From the NCBI GenBank assembly GCA_900551075.1, contig URVB01000003.1:124001-188000 (forward strand): a stretch of 64,000 nt of DNA, in the 5' to 3' direction. Below the pieces are notes generated by a model. The model was not told the origin of the DNA. It saw only the letters and a list, made by a program, of their open reading frames with translations, and did not search any database. Of this stretch, positions 52,307 to 59,854 are shown one piece after another. A program made the position numbers and the translations under genes. Positions within the stretch are counted from its first letter, which is position 1. Each line of letters begins with the position of its first letter. This DNA is from an uncultured Blautia sp. (lineage in GTDB: Bacteria; Bacillota; Clostridia; Lachnospirales; Lachnospiraceae).

Positions 52307-53492
52307 GATTAAAGACAAGCTGGTTCGGACGGAAAAAGGAAAAGTAAAACAAACAATTTCTAACTGTATGCTTGTGCTGCGTTATGACCCGATACTCAAA
52401 AAATCAATCTGTCGGAATGAACTTACCTGTAAAACAGATATTACAGGAAAAATGCCGTGGAAAAGACGGGGAATTAATCTTACAAATACGGATGAAAATA
52501 ATGTGAAATATTATCTGGAGAAGAATTATGAACTGACCAGTGAACGAAATATCCGGACAGCATTGGATATTATTGCAAATGAAAACAGTTATCATCCAAT
52601 ACGCTCATATCTGGAAAAATTGAAATGGGACGGAGAAGAACGGATTCGATTTGCATTGAACCGGTTTCTGGGCGCAGAGATGAACGAATACACTTATGAG
52701 GTATTGAAACTGGTTATGCTTGCGGCAATTCACAGAATTATGCAGCCGGGTTGTAAATTTGAAATCATGCTATGTCTGGTTGGCGGACAGGGTGCCGGGA
52801 AATCAACATTCTTTCGTTTTTTGGCACTGAAAGATGAATGGTTTACAGATGATTTAAGGCGGTTGGATGATGATAATGTGTATCGAAAGTTACAGGGGCA
52901 CTGGATTGTTGAAATGGCAGAAATGCTTGCTCAGGCGAATGCAAAAAGTATAGAGGAAATTAAATCATTCCTGAGCAGACAGAAGGAAACCTATAAAATA
53001 CCTTATGAAACGCATCCGGAAGATAGACCAAGACAATGTATTTTCTGTGGTACGTCTAACAACCTGAAATTTCTTCCGATGGACAGGACTGGTAACAGGC
53101 GTTTTGCTCCGGTGCTTATCCATTCGGAAGCTGCAGCAACGCATATTTTAGCGAATGAAAAGGAATCCAGAACTTATTTTGAACAGATGTGGGCGGAAGC
53201 AATGGAGATTTACCGGAGCGGTACATGGGAACTTAAATTCTCGGATGAAATGGAAAAGTATGTGAAAGAACTGCAGAAAGATTTCATGCCGGAGGATACA
53301 AAAGCAGGTCAGATAGAAGCTTTTCTTGAAAAATATGAGGGAACGCATGTCTGTACGAAAATGTTATTCTGCGAGGCTCTGGAACATGCAGCGTTTGAAG
53401 ATATTCCGACATGGGTGTCCAGAGAAATCGGGGAGATTATGGATGGCATGGATGGCTGGACTTCCGGAAAGACACACCGTTTTGAAAAGTAA
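52221..53492 (+). CDS. VapE/VirE-type P-loop replication protein
   Basis: This 423-residue helicase-like ATPase of the virulence-associated E family has Walker A in LVGGQGAGKSTFFRF (about 187-201), Walker B-like HWIVEMAEM and an Arg-finger region with FCGTSNNLKFLPMDRTGNRR (about 272-291). Such proteins pair with a primase to replicate phage-like islands and mobilizable elements. The start is TTG 52221 after GGGAGGTGATG, inside the upstream reading frame. The catalytic part looks intact although its primase partner is damaged. Confidence 0.85.
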   Translation: MRKDLMNTSGLFTGSFAEALEEEMLTVDEIKDKLVRTEKGKVKQTISNCMLVLRYDPILKKSICRNELTCKTDITGKMPWKRRGINLTNTDENNVKYYLEKNYELTSERNIRTALDIIANENSYHPIRSYLEKLKWDGEERIRFALNRFLGAEMNEYTYEVLKLVMLAAIHRIMQPGCKFEIMLCLVGGQGAGKSTFFRFLALKDEWFTDDLRRLDDDNVYRKLQGHWIVEMAEMLAQANAKSIEEIKSFLSRQKETYKIPYETHPEDRPRQCIFCGTSNNLKFLPMDRTGNRRFAPVLIHSEAAATHILANEKESRTYFEQMWAEAMEIYRSGTWELKFSDEMEKYVKELQKDFMPEDTKAGQIEAFLEKYEGTHVCTKMLFCEALEHAAFEDIPTWVSREIGEIMDGMDGWTSGKTHRFEK

Positions 53493-53574
53493 TGAATGAG
53501 AGAAATTAATCAGTTAAAGTTTTTTAACTTCTGTTGACAAAATGCGTTGACAGCGGAAACTAAAATGACTGGAA

Positions 53575-53700
53575 CAGCCGAACGCCCACAGGGCGAAATA
53601 GCCCCCGACAGGGCGCAAGGGTACTTTTGATAGACGCAGACTGTCGAAAGTGCTTTTGCGTTACTTTCGGGAAAGTAACAAAGCTTATGTGCCGTATCCG
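53575..53700 (+). other. putative origin of transfer (oriT)
   Basis: This stretch, just upstream of the MobV relaxase, has several short hairpins: CGCCCACAGGGCG (53582-53594) and GTTACTTTC-GG-GAAAGTAAC (around 53660-53679), plus CTTTTGA...TCGAAAG. The placement and the GC-rich repeat-rich context match MobV origins in clostridial elements. No nick site can be assigned by eye. Confidence 0.55.
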
Positions 53701-53736
53701 GCACTGATATTACAAAAAGATTGGGGATGATGCTTA

Positions 53737-55052
53737 TTGAAAAGGGCGATTAGTGTTATGGTGGGGAAAGGCTCAGTGAACCACAACAGCCGGAAATTCC
53801 ATGCAAAAAATACAGAACCGGAGCGGAGTCATATTGGAATGTAGAATACTGCAATGAGGATATAAAAGATGTTTACCATGAATTGTTCGATGCTGCACTT
53901 GCTCGTTACAATGAAAAACAGACCAGAAATGACAGGCGCATCGAAGATTATTATGAAAAAATTTTATCCGGAAAACAGGAGAAGCCGTTTCATGAAGTTA
54001 TCCTGCAGATTGGAAATAAGGATGATATGAATGCAAAGACGAAAGATGGACAGCTTGCGGCGCAGATACTGGATGAGTATATGAAAGACTTTCAGAAACG
54101 AAATCCGGCACTTCGGGTTTTCTCCGCACACCTTCATATGGATGAGGCAACACCGCATCTCCATATTGATTTTGTGCCATTCACTACAGGAAGCAAGAGA
54201 GGATTGGACATCAGAGTTTCGCTAAAACAGGCGTTGGCAACGATGGGATTTAAAGGCGGTACACGTTCCGAAACAGAGTGGAACCAGTGGGTATCGTCTG
54301 AGAAAGAACAGCTCACTGCAGTTATGGAAAAGCATGAAATCGAATGGGAGAAAAAAGGAACACACGAAAAGCATTTATCTGTGCTGGATTTTGAGAAGAA
54401 AGAACGGGCAAAAGAGGTGGCAGAACTTGAAGCGGAGAAAATAAATCTTGAGGAGAAGAATGCTGCGATAGAAGAAGTAAGTGATAAAATGCTGGAACGG
54501 CTTGAAGAAATTGAGAGTGATGTCCAATCAGCGCAGGAAGTCCTGGATAAAACGGAACAGGATGCGGAGAAATCAAAGCAGAAAGCACAGAAATATGAGA
54601 AACAGTTTCAGCGTCTGGATAATATTTCGAATAATATAAGGCGGTATGCCGGGGAATTTTCCAGAAAAGCAGAAGAAGTTCTCCCGGATGCGGATTTTTT
54701 GGAATCCGGAAAGAGTTATCGTGAGAAAAAAGCACTGCCAGTGTTTCGGGAGTTAAAGGATTTACTGTATGGACTTTATCTGGCATACGTCAAGATAAGG
54801 GAAGAAGTAGAAAAGATTCAGTATCGTTATGATCGACTGGAAAATTCAAACAAAACATTAGCAAAAAGGAATAGCGAACTAAGTGAAGAGGTTCTCGGAA
54901 TGCGGGAAGATTTGAACGGCTTTAACCGCCTGAAACGGGCGGTGGGTGTGGAGAGGGCAAACATCCTTATCCGGGCCGAACAAAGCCGGGAATTGGCGGA
55001 AATTACCGCAAGAAAAGCACTGAAAAAGAGACATGACAGGGAAGCAAGATAG
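53737..55052 (+). pseudogene. MobV-family relaxase (plasmid recombination enzyme type), frameshifted
   Basis: The gene starts at TTG 53737 (MKRAISVMVGKGSVNHNSRK) and reads well to PERSHI. It then loses the frame at about 53835, where TAG 53842 follows; the correct continuation NVEYCNEDIKDVYHELFDAA is two bases off. The long part from 53883 holds HLHMDEATPHLHIDFVP, the H-x-D-E-x-T-P-H-x-H motif that binds metal and cuts oriT, followed by a coiled coil (about 180-330). One short indel therefore separates the N-terminal DNA-binding motif from the catalytic centre. A sequencing error at the GG of ATTGGAATG cannot be excluded. Confidence 0.85.
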
Positions 55053-55064
55053 GAGGAAGCGAAG

Positions 55065-55448
55065 ATGGGAAAACAGATTTTTGATGAGAAAAATGGACTT
55101 TGGTATGAACAGAGTGGAGATTACTTTTTCCCAATTTTGGGAAAAAGTTCAGAGGATGAACCAGTGGGATATGGAAAATATGGAATGCTGCGGAAAACTT
55201 ATTTGAAAGAGTATAAGTCCGGTTGGTATCAGTCGATGCTCCTGCAGGGAAAACTGAATAAGCACTTAAACCAGATAGACCGGGAAGCAAGAGAACGGGT
55301 TGAAGTGTTGTCGGAACAGATGAAAGAGAAACAAGGAATGTCGGGGGCTGTGAAAGAGGCAGATCAGACGCGATGGTGTGGATTGATGAATAATATCCGG
55401 CATTGTGCAGAGGAGATTGTATTAGAAAAATTGTGTATGTATAAGTAA
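55065..55448 (+). CDS. TnpV-type transposon protein
   Basis: This 127-residue protein (YGKYGMLRKTYLKEYKSGWY, then QSMLLQGKLNKHLNQIDREA) matches TnpV proteins known from Tn4451-like clostridial elements. The function is unknown. It is helical and basic in the middle. GGAGGAAG precedes ATG 55065, 12 bp after the relaxase stop, so it belongs to the mobilization operon. Confidence 0.8.
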   Translation: MGKQIFDEKNGLWYEQSGDYFFPILGKSSEDEPVGYGKYGMLRKTYLKEYKSGWYQSMLLQGKLNKHLNQIDREARERVEVLSEQMKEKQGMSGAVKEADQTRWCGLMNNIRHCAEEIVLEKLCMYK

Positions 55449-55587
55449 GAGGGGGAGGTCATGCGGCTGCCTTTTAGAATTAGCATATGAAGAGGTTTTT
55501 ATAGAAAATGTAAGGATATCGTGGTAAAATATGTTTGAGAGAAAGTGTAAAATTAGAATTGATCGAGTTGAAAGCGAGGGATATATA

Positions 55588-56370
55588 ATGCGAGATGTTC
55601 ATGTACATTTTTTGCATGGAAATAGTATAGGCTATACTATGGATTTTTTTGAGGGTTTTATTAAAGCCGCACAAAATGCAGGGCTTGACGAAATATACTT
55701 GCTAGAACATACCCACCAATTCATTGAGTTTGAGAAAGTATACGAACCGATAAAAGCATACAACAGTTATCAGTGTAACTGGATATGTGAAAGAATGGGC
55801 AGTTCGATAAAAGAGTATATTCGTTTTATAAAAACAGTAAAGGATACTCAATATCCTGTAAAAGTTAAATTTGGTCTTGAAGTTTGTTATATTCCTGAAA
55901 CTGCTAATGTACTAGCAAGTATTCTTGACGAATATGAGTTTGATTTTCTTACAGGAGCTGTACATTGGATTGATGGTTGGGGATTTGACCATATGGGACA
56001 GAAAGAGCTTTGGAAAAGCATGAACATAAATGAGGTTTATAAAAAATATTATAACATTATGTTCCGGTTATGTGAGAGCGGTCTTTTTACTGGTCTCGCG
56101 CATCCTGATTCAATCAAATGTTTTGGTTATATACCGGACATTGATTTAACAGATTATTATAATGAACTATCTGCTCTGTTATGTAAAAACGGTATGTATG
56201 CTGAAAATAGTGGAGGCCTACGATTAAATTATTGCTCGGATTTAGAGTTGGGTCTGAATCCCCAATTGCTATCTGTTTTTCGAAAGAATAATGTAAAAAT
56301 TGAGACAGCTTCTGATGCGCATAAACAAAGCGATGTTGGTGCAAATATCCTTGAACTTCAAAATATGTAA
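55588..56370 (+). CDS. PHP-domain phosphoesterase, histidinol-phosphatase type
   Basis: This 260-residue protein has the PHP metal-binding fold: RDVHVHFLHG (first H-x-H, residues 2-11), LLEHTHQF (about 40-47), KFGLEVCYIP with Glu, GAVHWIDGW, GLAHPDSIK and a final SDAHKQSDVG. These are the expected trinuclear metal ligands. Close relatives hydrolyse histidinol phosphate, but no his gene is near. As mobile-element cargo it may act on another phosphate ester. GAGGG before ATG 55588 supports the start. AT content is higher than in the rest of the element. Confidence 0.85.
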   Translation: MRDVHVHFLHGNSIGYTMDFFEGFIKAAQNAGLDEIYLLEHTHQFIEFEKVYEPIKAYNSYQCNWICERMGSSIKEYIRFIKTVKDTQYPVKVKFGLEVCYIPETANVLASILDEYEFDFLTGAVHWIDGWGFDHMGQKELWKSMNINEVYKKYYNIMFRLCESGLFTGLAHPDSIKCFGYIPDIDLTDYYNELSALLCKNGMYAENSGGLRLNYCSDLELGLNPQLLSVFRKNNVKIETASDAHKQSDVGANILELQNM

Positions 56371-56455
56371 ACAACAACTTCCAGTTTGTAGAACCGAAAA
56401 ACATATGTTTGAAAAAGAAAAACATAATGAAATGGCTGTTTGAAAAGAAAAATCT

Positions 56456-56484
56456 TTGACATATATGTAGTATAGTGATAATAT
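56456..56484 (+). promoter_or_regulatory. promoter of the putative antitoxin RNA
   Basis: TTGACA (56456-56461), 17 bases, TAATAT (56479-56484), reading toward the 3' end of the small toxin gene. Confidence 0.7.
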
Positions 56485-56490
56485 GAACAT

Positions 56491-56582
56491 ATAAAGAGAG
56501 TGCTACCGATAGACGGTTAGTCCAAATAAATGAAATGACAAAAATGCCGCTTCAGTTTCCTAGGCTTGGGCGGCTATTTTTG
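56491..56582 (+). ncRNA. putative antisense antitoxin RNA of a type I module
   Basis: An RNA starting near 56491 would end at the hairpin 56546-56574 followed by ATTTTT, about 90 nt. It overlaps the 3' end and terminator of the convergent toxin message. Its 5' part, GTGCTACC...GGTTAGTCC (56500-56522), recurs inverted in DNA at 56752-56781, so both RNAs begin with a similar motif. Confidence 0.6.
56546..56581. terminator. shared bidirectional terminator of toxin and antitoxin RNAs
   Basis: GCCGC (56546-56550) pairs with GCGGC (56570-56574), and inner pairing extends the stem. T-rich ends lie on both strands. Confidence 0.65.
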
Positions 56583-56669
56583 TGTCTTATTGCATCCTAT
56601 TGTGTATCCGAGACTGAAAGCTGTCAAGCATAAGCTGATAACAGCAATCAGACCATCAAGCGTCAACAT
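56574..56669 (-). CDS. putative holin-like type I toxin (31 residues)
   Basis: A very small gene encodes MLTLDGLIAVISLCLTAFSL followed by GYTIGCNKTQK. It has one membrane helix (residues 6-26) with a polar Lys-rich end, the pattern of the Hol-Tox/TxpA-like toxins of Firmicutes. GGAGGGG eight bases before ATG 56669 is a strong ribosome site. Its stop lies in the shared terminator. A promoter is present 125 bp upstream, and a convergent antisense RNA is predicted. Such toxins damage the membrane and stabilise mobile elements. Confidence 0.78.
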   Translation of the reverse strand: MLTLDGLIAVISLCLTAFSLGYTIGCNKTQK

Positions 56670-56791
56670 TGGAATCCCCTCCTTTAGCAAGATTTCCGTC
56701 AGACGAGCTGGGGATTTCTATGTAATCGGAGGGTCACAGTCCCTCCGTAGAAGGACTAACCGCCTACCGTGTAGGTAGCACCCATAGAACG

Positions 56792-56820
56792 ATTATAACA
56801 ACCTGTAAGTGTATATGCAA
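56792..56820 (-). promoter_or_regulatory. promoter of the small toxin
   Basis: On the minus strand TTGCAT (56815-56820), 17 bases, TATAAT (56792-56797). The leader of about 115 bases is highly structured (GGAGGGACTGTGACCCTCC hairpin; GTGCTACC...GGTTAGTCC motif), as expected for a translationally controlled type I toxin. Confidence 0.75.
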
Positions 56821-56860
56821 TCCTAAATTTATTTTTATTGAGCATTGAACGAAGAAGTTG

Positions 56861-56879
56861 TGATAACAGTATGATAACA
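56861..56879 (+). repeat. TGATAACA direct repeats, right end
   Basis: Two copies (56861 and 56872) with 11 bp period, matching the left-end pair. The stretch 56880-56981 holds nothing else recognisable. Confidence 0.6.
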
Positions 56880-56981
56880 AAATAATTCAAAACCAGAAAA
56901 ATGCACTGGATTTTTGGATGTAAATGATAAGAAAAAGACGGAAATACACGAAAAAAACGCCTTAGTACGCCAGACCGATAC

Positions 56982-57035
56982 CGTGAGGGTGGTAGGACTG
57001 TTGGTTCAGGCCGTGTGGCTACGATCATTGAGTAA
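56982..57035 (+). pseudogene. orphan 3' end of a tuf gene
   Basis: Seventeen codons plus TAA encode REGGRTVGSGRVATIIE, the exact C-terminus of EF-Tu. In the first eight codons the bases differ from the intact tuf at synonymous positions; the last ten codons are identical and form the attachment repeat. Homology begins abruptly at CCGTGAGGG. This short divergent piece appears to belong to the element's attachment arm and came from another tuf allele. Confidence 0.85.
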
Positions 57036-57037
57036 TT
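57006..57037 (+). repeat. right attachment-site repeat (attR core)
   Basis: Identical to 43568-43599 over 32 bp. Sequence to the right is unrelated to that following the intact tuf. Confidence 0.85.
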
Positions 57038-57068
57038 TCGTGATTAGAGCCAAATAAGTAAAATGAGT

Positions 57069-57105
57069 ACCGCAATTCCTTGAAAAATCAGGGGATTGCG
57101 GTTTC
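57069..57105 (+). terminator. terminator following the displaced tuf end
   Basis: ACCGCAATTCC pairs with GGGGATTGCGGT, then TTTCTT. It is probably the host's former tuf terminator, now 13.4 kb away. From here to 57349 I see no supported gene. Confidence 0.7.
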
Positions 57106-57349
57106 TTAATGTCTGAAAATAATTGCGAACAAAAGGAAAAGCCACTTGCCAAATTTATAGGGAAAATGGGTAGTGGCTCTAAAATGGCTCTATTTTTATT
57201 CGCTGTCACTCTGATTTTTCTTGAATTGTTGCTCCAAATGTTCATTTCAAAGTTTCACTTTTGTGGCATTGTCTATATCTTTATATACTTTTTTGTGACT
57301 GGTAAAGTGGAATAACCGGCAATCTTTTGTCTTTTCCATATCTCAAACC

Positions 57350-57751
57350 ATGGAACGGAATATACACGCTTATGATGAAGATATAAAATGGCAGTTGGCA
57401 GAGCCGGGAGCATTGATGACCGCAAAGGCATACCGGGATAAAAAGGCTTTACCTTTTGTGGAGAAATTAAAAGAGGTGGTAAAAAATCTGACAATCAAAT
57501 GCGTACAGCTTACGGAGCAGGGCAAGAAGCCGACCGCTAAAGTGGATAACCAACAGAAGCAGATTAGCCGCCTGACGGATAAGGTCATGGAGCAAAACGA
57601 CATCATAGACCGATTGCAGGAGAAAGTGTCTGCTTTGGGGCGTTTGAAGCGTTATTTCAGCAGAGAACAAATACAGTCGGTATTAGCGCAGTCAAAGGCT
57701 TTAGAGCAAGCGGAGAGGGCAAATAAACGTTTGAAACGTAGCTTTAAATGA
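57350..57751 (+). pseudogene. C-terminal coiled-coil remnant of a MobV-type relaxase
   Basis: The 133-residue frame (WQLAEPGALMTAKAYRDKKA, then VEKLKEVVKNL, QKQISRLTDKVMEQNDIIDR, LGRLKRYFSREQ) has the composition and order of the distal coiled coil of MobV/Pre relaxases. The corresponding region of the relaxase at 53737-55052 reads YREKKALPVFRELKDLL...LNGFNRLKRAVG. The catalytic N-terminal half is absent and the start has no ribosome site. It is a relic of a second mobilizable element next to the first. Confidence 0.7.
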
Positions 57752-57776
57752 ACCGATAATAAAGGATATTGACAAA

Positions 57777-58091
57777 ATGACGGATATGAAAAAGAAAGTT
57801 ATGGTGCGGTTATGCGCAAAGATTTTGACGAAAACAGATTTGTATGATGTGGATATGGAAGGCCGCAATCTGATTGACTGGATATGCGTGTCGGAACAGA
57901 TAGAAACAAATAATAATGAGATACGCAATCTGACGGGAGAATACAAGCGGATAGAGCCGGAGTGCCGGGAAGGAGTAAGGGAACGGTTGGCGCGTATGAA
58001 AGAACTCTGCAAAGAGCGGAATAATCTGTATGAGAAGCAGAATGACCTGAAAGGGCAGAAATGGAAGATAGAAAAATCGTTAGAACGATAA
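57777..58091 (+). CDS. small mobile-element protein of unknown function
   Basis: This 104-residue charged helical protein (LIDWICVSEQIETNNNEIRN, ... ERLARMKELCKERNNLYEKQ) is probably coiled-coil from residue 40 on. No domain is recognised. It follows the relaxase remnant by 25 bp and likely belonged to its operon. Its ribosome site is weak. Confidence 0.45.
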   Translation: MTDMKKKVMVRLCAKILTKTDLYDVDMEGRNLIDWICVSEQIETNNNEIRNLTGEYKRIEPECREGVRERLARMKELCKERNNLYEKQNDLKGQKWKIEKSLER

Positions 58092-58201
58092 TAAGTATAG
58101 GGCGTGGCGGCTGTCATGCCCTATATTATATGGTGGAAAATAGAGGGTAAGAGTGGTATAATCAAAACGTGAAAGATGTAGACAATGGGAGGACAATATA
58201 A

Positions 58202-58462
58202 AGTTTTTCCAAAGAAACTCAGAATCTTGTTAATGCTTCAATTAGCGCTACAGATATTTTTGTAACAATAATTTTGCAAATGGGTGGAATCATTCCGTTA
58301 TGGTTTTCCAAGAATGTAATAAAAATAATCTGTATTATTATGGCAGTGTATCTTTCGTTAAATACAGTTATGAATTGTATTTCAAGAAGTAAGAAAGAAA
58401 AATTTATTATGACGCCGCTTTCACTGATTTCAGCAATTTGCTTTTGGGTAACGGCACTGTAA
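58202..58462 (+). pseudogene. small membrane protein with a lost start
   Basis: The frame encodes two membrane helices (FVTIILQMGGIIPLWFS region; IKIICIIMAVYLSLNTVMNC; a third near the end, LISAICFWVTAL). No ATG exists before 58280; TTG 58274 would lie inside the first helix. A good GGAGG at 58188-58192 is followed by ATAAAGTTTTTCC, where an ATA in place of ATG and one extra base would explain the loss of an original MKFF-type start. Function unknown. Confidence 0.45.
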
Positions 58463-58503
58463 AAACAATATTATAAATTACAGTTTTGCAGAGGTGTATT
58501 TCA

Positions 58504-58593
58504 ATGGACAAGTCAGAGGTGGAAAAAGCACATAATGTTGCCGGGATTTTTGCCAAACCTAATATGACAACGATGAGGTATTTAGAAAGTTGA
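58504..58593 (+). CDS. 29-codon remnant peptide
   Basis: ATG 58504 with GAGGTG eight bases upstream opens MDKSEVEKAHNVAGIFAKPN and ends at TGA 58591, just before the GNAT gene. It may be a short leader-type ORF or the start of a truncated protein. No family is recognised. Confidence 0.3.
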   Translation: MDKSEVEKAHNVAGIFAKPNMTTMRYLES

Positions 58594-58594
58594 T

Positions 58595-59128
58595 ATGCAA
58601 ATCAGAACACAGAAAGTAAAAATAAGCAACACAGATATAAAACGCATATACTTTGAAGCATTTCCTGAAAGAGAGCGTATGCCGTTTCCCATGATGGTAG
58701 CAATGTCTAAATTATGGAACACACAGTTTTTTGGCTTTTACGATGCTGACACTCCCTGCGGATTAATATTCTTGGCTTCTAACAGAAAAATTGTATTTGT
58801 GATGTTCTTTGCCGTGGATGAATGTCTTCGCTCGAAAGGTTATGGCAGTTTTATATTGCAACAGATAAGAAATAAATATCCCGACAAAAAGATAATCATT
58901 ACCATTGAGCCATGTGATGATAATGCTCCGGATATTGGATTGAGGAAAAGGCGTAAATTGTTTTATTTGCGAAACGGATATAAAGAAACGGGATACAGGA
59001 TAAAACTGAATGGTGTTGTGCAGGAAATAATAATCACAAATGGAGAGTTTATGAAAAGAGAATTTTGTTCTTTTTTTACGCTTTACAGTTTTGGCAGTGT
59101 GTATCCTAAAATATGGAAACAAAAATGA
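58595..59128 (+). CDS. GNAT-family N-acetyltransferase
   Basis: This 177-residue transferase has YFEAFPERERMPF (12-33), the acetyl-CoA loop CLRSKGYGSFILQQIRNKYP (about 80-99) and KRRKLFYLRNGYKETGYRI. It is a distant paralogue of the chromosomal gene at 22463. The more divergent, AT-rich sequence suggests arrival with mobile DNA. The ribosome site is weak, and the 31-codon gap upstream contains only a remnant ORF. The C-terminus, GSVYPKIWKQK, is family-like. Confidence 0.82.
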   Translation: MQIRTQKVKISNTDIKRIYFEAFPERERMPFPMMVAMSKLWNTQFFGFYDADTPCGLIFLASNRKIVFVMFFAVDECLRSKGYGSFILQQIRNKYPDKKIIITIEPCDDNAPDIGLRKRRKLFYLRNGYKETGYRIKLNGVVQEIIITNGEFMKREFCSFFTLYSFGSVYPKIWKQK

Positions 59129-59271
59129 GCAGCACTATGTAACTCCTCACTTGTTTATTAAAGCCAACGAAACGAAAAATATCAAATTGATTGGAAAAAC
59201 GATAAATCAGCAGTTTGAATAGGAGAAAAAATGATACAAAAAGTAAAAATCACAGTTTATAGGGGGTTATT

Positions 59272-59721
59272 ATGTCAATAAATATAGCAGAAACATTTAA
59301 ATTATTATTTGATAAAAATAATAATGTGGCATATAAAGCATTACAGGAATTACAGAAAGAAAGTGAGGAAACCGATAAAGTCTATCCTTATATGGACAGA
59401 TTAAGCGATATGCTTGACAGTGACAATTCTTATATTCGTACAAGGGGGCTTACTTTACTTGCTTATAATGCCAGATGGGATAAGGAGTACAAAATTGATG
59501 AGATAATTGATGAGTATTTGAAACATATAATAGATGTTAAGCCAATTACAGCAAGACAATGTATAAAACTATTACCGATAATTGCAGAGAGTAAACCAGA
59601 ATTAAAGAACGATATTCTTTCGGCACTATACAAGGCAGATATATCTTTTTATGATGATAGTATGCAACCCTTAATTTATAAGGATATTCAAAAATCATTG
59701 AAAGAAATACAAAAAATATAA
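59272..59721 (+). CDS. HEAT-repeat-like protein
   Basis: This 149-residue all-helical protein has a repeating pattern of paired helices: NVAYKALQELQKESEETDKV, RLSDMLDSDNSYIRTRGLTL (the S-x-I-R-x-R-x-L-x-L turn of HEAT/SufBD-like repeats) and ITARQCIKLLPIIAESKPEL. It is likely a protein-binding scaffold. GGGGGTT before ATG 59272 serves as ribosome site. Two-hundred-base AT-rich spacers flank it. The partner is unknown. Confidence 0.6.
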   Translation: MSINIAETFKLLFDKNNNVAYKALQELQKESEETDKVYPYMDRLSDMLDSDNSYIRTRGLTLLAYNARWDKEYKIDEIIDEYLKHIIDVKPITARQCIKLLPIIAESKPELKNDILSALYKADISFYDDSMQPLIYKDIQKSLKEIQKI

Positions 59722-59854
59722 AAAATTCAAATTCCGATTTATCTATTCAGTCCTCTATAACCCCTGTATTTTCAAGGCTTATCGCCTGCTTTGTGTTCAA
59801 TCCTTATGTATTTTCCCTTGTTTTTGCCCTTATGAGCCGAAACCAGGGAAATTT

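Larger units (their letters stand above)
43600..57037. mobile_element. integrative mobilizable element inserted at the 3' end of tuf
   Basis: The boundaries are the 32 bp direct repeats. Just inside each end is a pair TGATAACA-n3-TGATAACA with 11 bp spacing (left 43784 and 43795, right 56861 and 56872), which look like integrase arm-type sites. The gene order from the left is repressor (minus), excisionase and integrase, then primase/VapE, oriT-MobV and TnpV. That is the modular layout of small clostridial mobilizable elements. The element is damaged: its integrase is split by a RIT element, its primase has lost the zinc finger and its relaxase is frameshifted. Confidence 0.8.

Noticed and set aside
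57109..57315. A 68-codon plus-strand frame with a hydrophobic middle
   Set aside because: It begins inside the terminator region after the tuf remnant, has no ribosome site, and its hydrophobic part is AT-rich filler. I could not support it as a gene.
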